Shown here one piece after another: positions 59,851 to 64,000 of a DNA stretch of 64,000 nucleotides (positions within the stretch are counted from its first letter, which is position 1; each line of letters begins with the position of its first letter). Location: NCBI GenBank assembly GCA_049841275.1, contig JASGDN010000047.1, forward strand, positions 1 through 64,000. Reading direction: 5' to 3'. Under the pieces are notes generated by a model, which saw only the letters and a program-made list of their open reading frames with translations, ran no database searches and was not told the DNA's origin. This DNA is from JASGDN01 sp049841275 (GTDB lineage Bacteria; Chloroflexota; Chloroflexia; Thermomicrobiales; UBA6265). A program made the position numbers and the translations under genes.

Positions 59851-60906
59851 ATGTCCTCACGCCGCGTCACCATCGATGACATCGCCCGCGAAAGTGGGGC
59901 ATCGCCCACCACGGTCTCGCTCGTCCTGCGTGACAAGCCGGGAATCGGGGCGGAAACGCGCGATCGTGTGCTATCGGCTGCTCAATCCCTCGGCTATCAG
60001 CGACGTCCGTCGCGGGCGCGCTCCGCCACCGATGTGCGAACCGTCGCATTGCTCTTCCGCGCGCGGCATCGCACGTCGGAGGAGCGTGCGCCTGGCGTGA
60101 ATCCATTCTATTCATGGGTGCTCACCGGAATCGAAGCGGCGGCCAAGGCGAAGCGGATGAACCTGCTCTATGTCACAGTGCCGGTGGACACGCGCAACGA
60201 GATCGTCGATCTTCCGACCCACACCCTCGACCAGCCGCTCGATGGAGTCTTGGCGATCGGCCCGTTTCGTCCCGCCGGTATGGAGCAGATGGCGCGGGCG
60301 AATCCGGCTCCCCTCGTCGCGCTTGATGGTCCCGCGACCGAACGGGGCTGGAGCGGGGTCGTTTCCGATAACGTCGAGGGAGCCGCGGTCGCCACGCGCT
60401 ACCTGATCGAGCAGGGGCATCGCAGGATTGGTCTGCTTTCGCCACCTGCCGGGGTGAATGCGAATTTCGACGAGCGGGCACATGGATTCGCGCGCGCGAT
60501 GCGCGAGGCGGGGCTTCCGTGGAGCCAGGGACCGATCCACGGGGACGATGTGGCGTCGGCCGTCCAGGATCTTCTTGCCAAGCGGCCAGATATCACCGCA
60601 GTCTTCGCGGCAAACGACAACTTCGCCCTTTCTGCCATTCGGGGATTCGAACAGATGGGCAGACAGGTGCCGCACGATGTTTCCGTGATGGGGTTCGATG
60701 ACATCGATCTCGCCGGACATCTGCAGCCGGGCCTGACCACGATGGCAATCGACAAGGTGAGCATGGGGCGCCTCGCCGTTGACTTGCTCGACTTCCGGCT
60801 TGCGTTCCCGAACGCCGCTACCGTGGTTACCACGCTCGTTCCCCGGCTTGTCGTGCGGGAATCCGTGACGACACCATCGGAATCGGGCGATACGGACGGT
60901 GGGTGA
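59851..60906 (+). CDS. LacI-family transcriptional regulator
   Basis: The 351-residue repressor has an N-terminal helix-turn-helix (VTIDDIARESGASPTTVSLV) and hinge, then a periplasmic-binding-like sugar domain (GVVSDNVEGAAVATRYLIEQ, TAVFAANDNFALSAIRGFEQ, VSVMGFDDIDLAGHLQPGLT). GAGGGA lies 7 bases before the ATG at 59851. It should sense a sugar and control the ABC importer genes that follow directly (60956 onward). Confidence 0.93.
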   Translation: MSSRRVTIDDIARESGASPTTVSLVLRDKPGIGAETRDRVLSAAQSLGYQRRPSRARSATDVRTVALLFRARHRTSEERAPGVNPFYSWVLTGIEAAAKAKRMNLLYVTVPVDTRNEIVDLPTHTLDQPLDGVLAIGPFRPAGMEQMARANPAPLVALDGPATERGWSGVVSDNVEGAAVATRYLIEQGHRRIGLLSPPAGVNANFDERAHGFARAMREAGLPWSQGPIHGDDVASAVQDLLAKRPDITAVFAANDNFALSAIRGFEQMGRQVPHDVSVMGFDDIDLAGHLQPGLTTMAIDKVSMGRLAVDLLDFRLAFPNAATVVTTLVPRLVVRESVTTPSESGDTDGG

Positions 60907-60955
60907 GGCAGCGGCGAATTCCGTCGGAAGATCGCAGGAGCATGGGGCAGAAACG

Positions 60956-61939
60956 ATGGCAAGCATCGCCGATACGGTGAACCAGGATCGTAAGGTGACG
61001 GGCGGACCATCTCCACATCCGGTCACCGGCAAGGCCGGGACGTCGAAGTGGAGGCGGATTGCGCAAGACCGGTGGATGTATCTCTTCATGCTCCCCGGAC
61101 TGTGCTACTTCCTGATCTTCGTCTATCTCCCGATGGCCGGGAACATCATCGCCTGGAAGAAGTACTCGCCGTTCATCGGCATCCGGAAGAGTCCGTGGGT
61201 CGGCTGGGCGAATTTCGAGCGGCTCTTCACGGACGATCGCTTCCTGAATGCCCTGAAGAACACGCTCCAGATCGAGATCCTCCAGTTGCTCTTCGCGTTC
61301 TGGGCGCCGCTGCTGCTGGCCCTGCTCCTCAACTCGCTCATCAGCGAGAAGATCAAGCGCACGATCCAGAGCATCGTCTACCTGCCGTACTTCCTTTCCT
61401 GGGTGATCGTGGTCGCCCTCTGGATCCAGGTCTTCGGCGGCGCGGGTGTGCTGAATAAGACGCTCAATGACCACGGTTGGGGCACGTTCAACATCATGTC
61501 GAATCCGGACTGGTTCCTGCCCGTGATGGTGGCGCAATCGGTATGGAAAGAGGTTGGTTGGGGCACCATCATCTTCCTTGCCGCGCTGACCAAGATCGAT
61601 GTCCAGCTCTACGAGGCCGCCGCGATGGATGGCGCGAACGGTCGCCGCCGTCTCTTCGATGTCACGTTGCCCGGCATCCGGAGCATTGTCATCCTGCTGC
61701 TGATCCTGCGCATGGGGTCGATGTTCTCCACCGGGTTCGAGCAGTACTTCCTGCAGCGCCAGTCTTACGGGGCGGACCGTGCGGAGGTGATCGACACCCT
61801 TGTCTATACCCTCGGATTCCAGAACGGCGACTGGAGCTTTGCGGCGGCGGTCGGCCTGGTGCGCGGTGTCGTGGCCGCATTGCTGATCTTCGGGACGAAC
61901 TGGCTCGCCAAGCGCTTCGGCGAAGAAGGGCTTTTGTAG
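60956..61939 (+). CDS. Sugar ABC transporter permease (LplB-like)
   Basis: The 327-residue membrane protein is of the LplB/CUT1 type: a cytoplasmic N-terminus of about 45 residues, helix YLFMLPGLCYFLIFVYLPMA, and the EAA loop LYEAAAMDGANGRRRLFDVT, then LPGIRSIV. I prefer ATG at 60956; a GTG at 60899 overlapping the regulator stop is an alternative. It pairs with the next gene's product. The substrate is probably an oligo- or uronic-sugar, as for other LplABC systems, but this is inference. Confidence 0.9.
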   Translation: MASIADTVNQDRKVTGGPSPHPVTGKAGTSKWRRIAQDRWMYLFMLPGLCYFLIFVYLPMAGNIIAWKKYSPFIGIRKSPWVGWANFERLFTDDRFLNALKNTLQIEILQLLFAFWAPLLLALLLNSLISEKIKRTIQSIVYLPYFLSWVIVVALWIQVFGGAGVLNKTLNDHGWGTFNIMSNPDWFLPVMVAQSVWKEVGWGTIIFLAALTKIDVQLYEAAAMDGANGRRRLFDVTLPGIRSIVILLLILRMGSMFSTGFEQYFLQRQSYGADRAEVIDTLVYTLGFQNGDWSFAAAVGLVRGVVAALLIFGTNWLAKRFGEEGLL

Positions 61940-62914
61940 ATGGCACTCACGATCAACAAGGGCGACACGCCCGGCACCGTGGCGGCGCTCGCTGAGACGC
62001 AAGCAAAGCGCGCCCGCAAGAAGCGGAACGAGAACCGCCCGATCTGGATGGAGGAGCCGGGACCGCTGATGCGGACCGCGAAATTCCTGATCCTCGCGTT
62101 CATCGTCATCGTGATGCTTTTCCCCATCGTGTACGTCGTCTCGATGAGTTTCTCTTCCGCCGAGGATGTGACGCGTGGCGGACTGGTGCTCTGGCCGAAG
62201 ACCCCCACGCTGGACGCCTATCGCGCGATCCTGCGTGGTGGGGTGGTCACGCGGGCGCTGCAGATCAGCTTCCTGCTCACGGTTGCTGGCACGGCGGCGC
62301 AGATGTTCTTCACGACCACGATGGCCTACGGTCTCTCTCGCACCAGCGTCATCGGATCGAAGGCCGTGCTCTACATCGTGCTCGGCGCGATGATCTTCTC
62401 GCCAGGCATGATTCCCAGCTATCTCTTGGTGAAGAACCTCGGCATGATCAACTCCTACTATGCGTTGATCGTGCCCGGCCTCATCAGCGCCTGGAACCTG
62501 ATCATCGTCCGCAACTTCTTCATGAACCTGCCGCAGGAGTTGCTGGATGCCGCCCGAACCGATGGCGCCAGTGATGTCCAGATCTTCACCCAGATCGTGT
62601 TGCCGTTGTCGAAGGCGGTGCTGGCGGTGATCGCGCTTTTCTACGGCGTGATCATCTGGAACAGCTGGTTCAACGCCATGCTCTATCTGAACGATTCGAC
62701 GAAATGGCCGATCCAGCTCGTGCTGCGCCAGTACGTGTTGCAGGGTACGGCGCTCACCTCATCAGACATGCTTCAGCCAGGACAGGCGCCGCCCCCAGCC
62801 CAGACGATCAAGATGGCGATCGTCGTCATTGCCACGGTGCCCATCCTCTGCGTCTACCCATTCCTCCAGCGTTATTTCACCAAGGGCGTGCTCACCGGCT
62901 CCATCAAGGGGTAG
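61940..62914 (+). CDS. Sugar ABC transporter permease (LplC/YtcP-like)
   Basis: The 324-residue membrane protein starts directly after the stop of its partner (61937-61939). A basic N-terminus of about 45 residues is followed by six helices; the EAA loop is LLDAARTDGASDVQIFTQIV, then LPLSKAVL, and the family's VLYIVLGAMIFSPGMIPSYL is present. It forms the channel with the LplB-like protein. Confidence 0.9.
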   Translation: MALTINKGDTPGTVAALAETQAKRARKKRNENRPIWMEEPGPLMRTAKFLILAFIVIVMLFPIVYVVSMSFSSAEDVTRGGLVLWPKTPTLDAYRAILRGGVVTRALQISFLLTVAGTAAQMFFTTTMAYGLSRTSVIGSKAVLYIVLGAMIFSPGMIPSYLLVKNLGMINSYYALIVPGLISAWNLIIVRNFFMNLPQELLDAARTDGASDVQIFTQIVLPLSKAVLAVIALFYGVIIWNSWFNAMLYLNDSTKWPIQLVLRQYVLQGTALTSSDMLQPGQAPPPAQTIKMAIVVIATVPILCVYPFLQRYFTKGVLTGSIKG

Positions 62915-63069
62915 CCCTGCGAGTGCCGCCATGTCATGTCGTCGTCACAGGAGGGGTGCCAGGAAGTCAGACAGCGTCGTTCCATCGTCACGATGTCCAC
63001 GGATTATGTATGCCGTTTCGCACCGATGCGAGGCGGTCCGGGTAGATGTTGCCCGAAGGAGTCATACCG

Positions 63070-64000
63070 ATGACACACGATCGCAAACTCGGACGCCGCA
63101 CCCTGGTCAAGAGTACGGGCATCGCCGCCGGAACGCTGGCGCTGGGAGCTGCCGCTCGTCCGCATATCACCTTCGCGCAGACGCCGGATGCTTCCCCGGC
63201 GGCATCGCCGGCCGCGTCCCCTGCGGGTGGCGACACGGTCGTTCCCTCCGGCGTGGAGGGCGTGCCCGATGTCTACCTGAAGACCCCTGACGTGTGGAAG
63301 AGCTACGACGGCGTCCCCGGCAGCGGCGGGACGGTCAAGGCCTTCACGATCTCCTACAATCCGCCGCCGCCGGGACGAGACCAGAACCAGTACTGGCAGG
63401 AGCTGGAGAAGCGGCTCGGCGTGACGTGGGAGATCGACATGACGCCGCAGCCGAACTACGGCGAGAAGTCGGCTGCCTATCTCGCGGGCGGCGATCTTCC
63501 GGACCTCTTCTACATCAATCCTGGCCAGAACGCGACGCAGCAATACCAGGCGCTGGCGCAGGGCGCCTTCCTCGATCTCACCTCGTATGTCACGGGCGAT
63601 GCCGTCCAGCAATTCAAGAACCTGGCGACCTTCCCGCAATACATGTGGGACAACCTGAAGTTCCAGGGCAAGATCTTCGGGGTGCCGCTTCCCTCGTTGC
63701 TGGCCGGCAATTTGCCCTACTACCGGTCCGACTGGGCGAAGAAGCTGGGGATGGAGCTGACGACACCGGATTCGATTGCGGCGGCGTTGGTCGCCTTCTC
63801 CAAGAACGATCCGGATGGCAACGGATCCGCCGATACCTGGGGTATGGGTCGCTACAGTAGCGGCTGGACCGTGTTCGATAACCTGATCGGTCTCTATGGC
63901 TTCAGGGTGCCGAAGAACTGGCGTCTGAACGACGACGGTACGTTGACGAGCATGGTCGAGACGGACGAGTTCCGCCAGCAGGTGGAGTTCCTGACCAAGC
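63070..64000 (+). CDS. Sugar ABC transporter substrate-binding protein (LplA-like), runs off right edge
   Basis: At least 310 residues are present with no stop before the edge. The signal (KLGRRTLVKSTGIAAGTLAL) has a twin-arginine-like RR and ends near FAQTPD, followed by an Ala-Ser-Pro linker (DASPAASPAASPAGG). The body (YWQELEKRLGVTWEIDMTPQ, YLAGGDLPDLFYINPGQN) is typical of LplA-type family-1 binding proteins. AGGAG lies 9 bases before the ATG. It completes the regulator-permease-permease-binding protein operon. Confidence 0.9.
   Translation, partial: MTHDRKLGRRTLVKSTGIAAGTLALGAAARPHITFAQTPDASPAASPAASPAGGDTVVPSGVEGVPDVYLKTPDVWKSYDGVPGSGGTVKAFTISYNPPPPGRDQNQYWQELEKRLGVTWEIDMTPQPNYGEKSAAYLAGGDLPDLFYINPGQNATQQYQALAQGAFLDLTSYVTGDAVQQFKNLATFPQYMWDNLKFQGKIFGVPLPSLLAGNLPYYRSDWAKKLGMELTTPDSIAAALVAFSKNDPDGNGSADTWGMGRYSSGWTVFDNLIGLYGFRVPKNWRLNDDGTLTSMVETDEFRQQVEFLTK

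Overview
The window is GC-rich, densely coded bacterial chromosome with about 55 genes. I infer a member of the Chloroflexota, probably class Thermomicrobia. The reasons are: Ala-Ser-Pro low-complexity linkers in several exported proteins; a small LPXTG-anchored protein, which implies a cell wall without an outer membrane; many sugar and peptide ABC transporters; a divided methylmalonyl-CoA mutase; and GTG/TTG starts. I ran no phylogeny or database search, so this is inference.

Layout. 0.6-2.6 kb: an amidohydrolase translationally coupled to a Rieske protein; a paralogous pair lies at 13.6-15.1 kb. 3.1-6.1 kb: methionine synthesis (metX, metY) behind a SAM-I riboswitch with its own terminator. 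6.2-7.2 kb: a degraded AlkA-type DNA glycosylase. 7.3-13.4 kb: exported and envelope genes (PQQ sugar dehydrogenase, M23 peptidase, LPXTG mini-protein, signal peptidase I, SMR exporter). 15.8-19.4 kb: an MprF-like protein overlapping a rhomboid-like gene. 19.7-27.8 kb: a probable catabolic island in which a peptide-type ABC importer and one DUF917 gene run leftward, and a hydantoinase/oxoprolinase-like gene and a second DUF917 gene run rightward. 30.3-33.6 kb: a sugar ABC importer. 33.6-41.7 kb: fatty-acid genes (two fabF-type synthases, fabD) with kinases, dehydrogenases and a rhodanese, all leftward. 41.9-44.9 kb: mreD and penicillin-binding protein 2.

45.6-50.6 kb: a metallo-beta-lactamase/Rieske fusion, methylmalonyl-CoA epimerase, three tandem small paralogous genes, an HD hydrolase and the methylmalonyl-CoA mutase catalytic chain. 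51.7-54.9 kb: an ABC-2 exporter whose two permease genes are separated by repeats. 55.1-59.4 kb: sodC, prmC, a phosphoesterase, a vapBC pair with a frameshifted toxin, and prfA. 59.8-64.0 kb: a LacI-type regulator with a second sugar ABC importer that runs off the right edge.

The less ordinary material is: the duplicated amidohydrolase-Rieske couple with an atypical conserved 32-residue spacer between cluster ligands; the DUF917/HyuA/transporter island; the tandem small-gene triplet; two kinds of intergenic repeat, one with compensating stems; and two decaying genes whose lesions can be located exactly.
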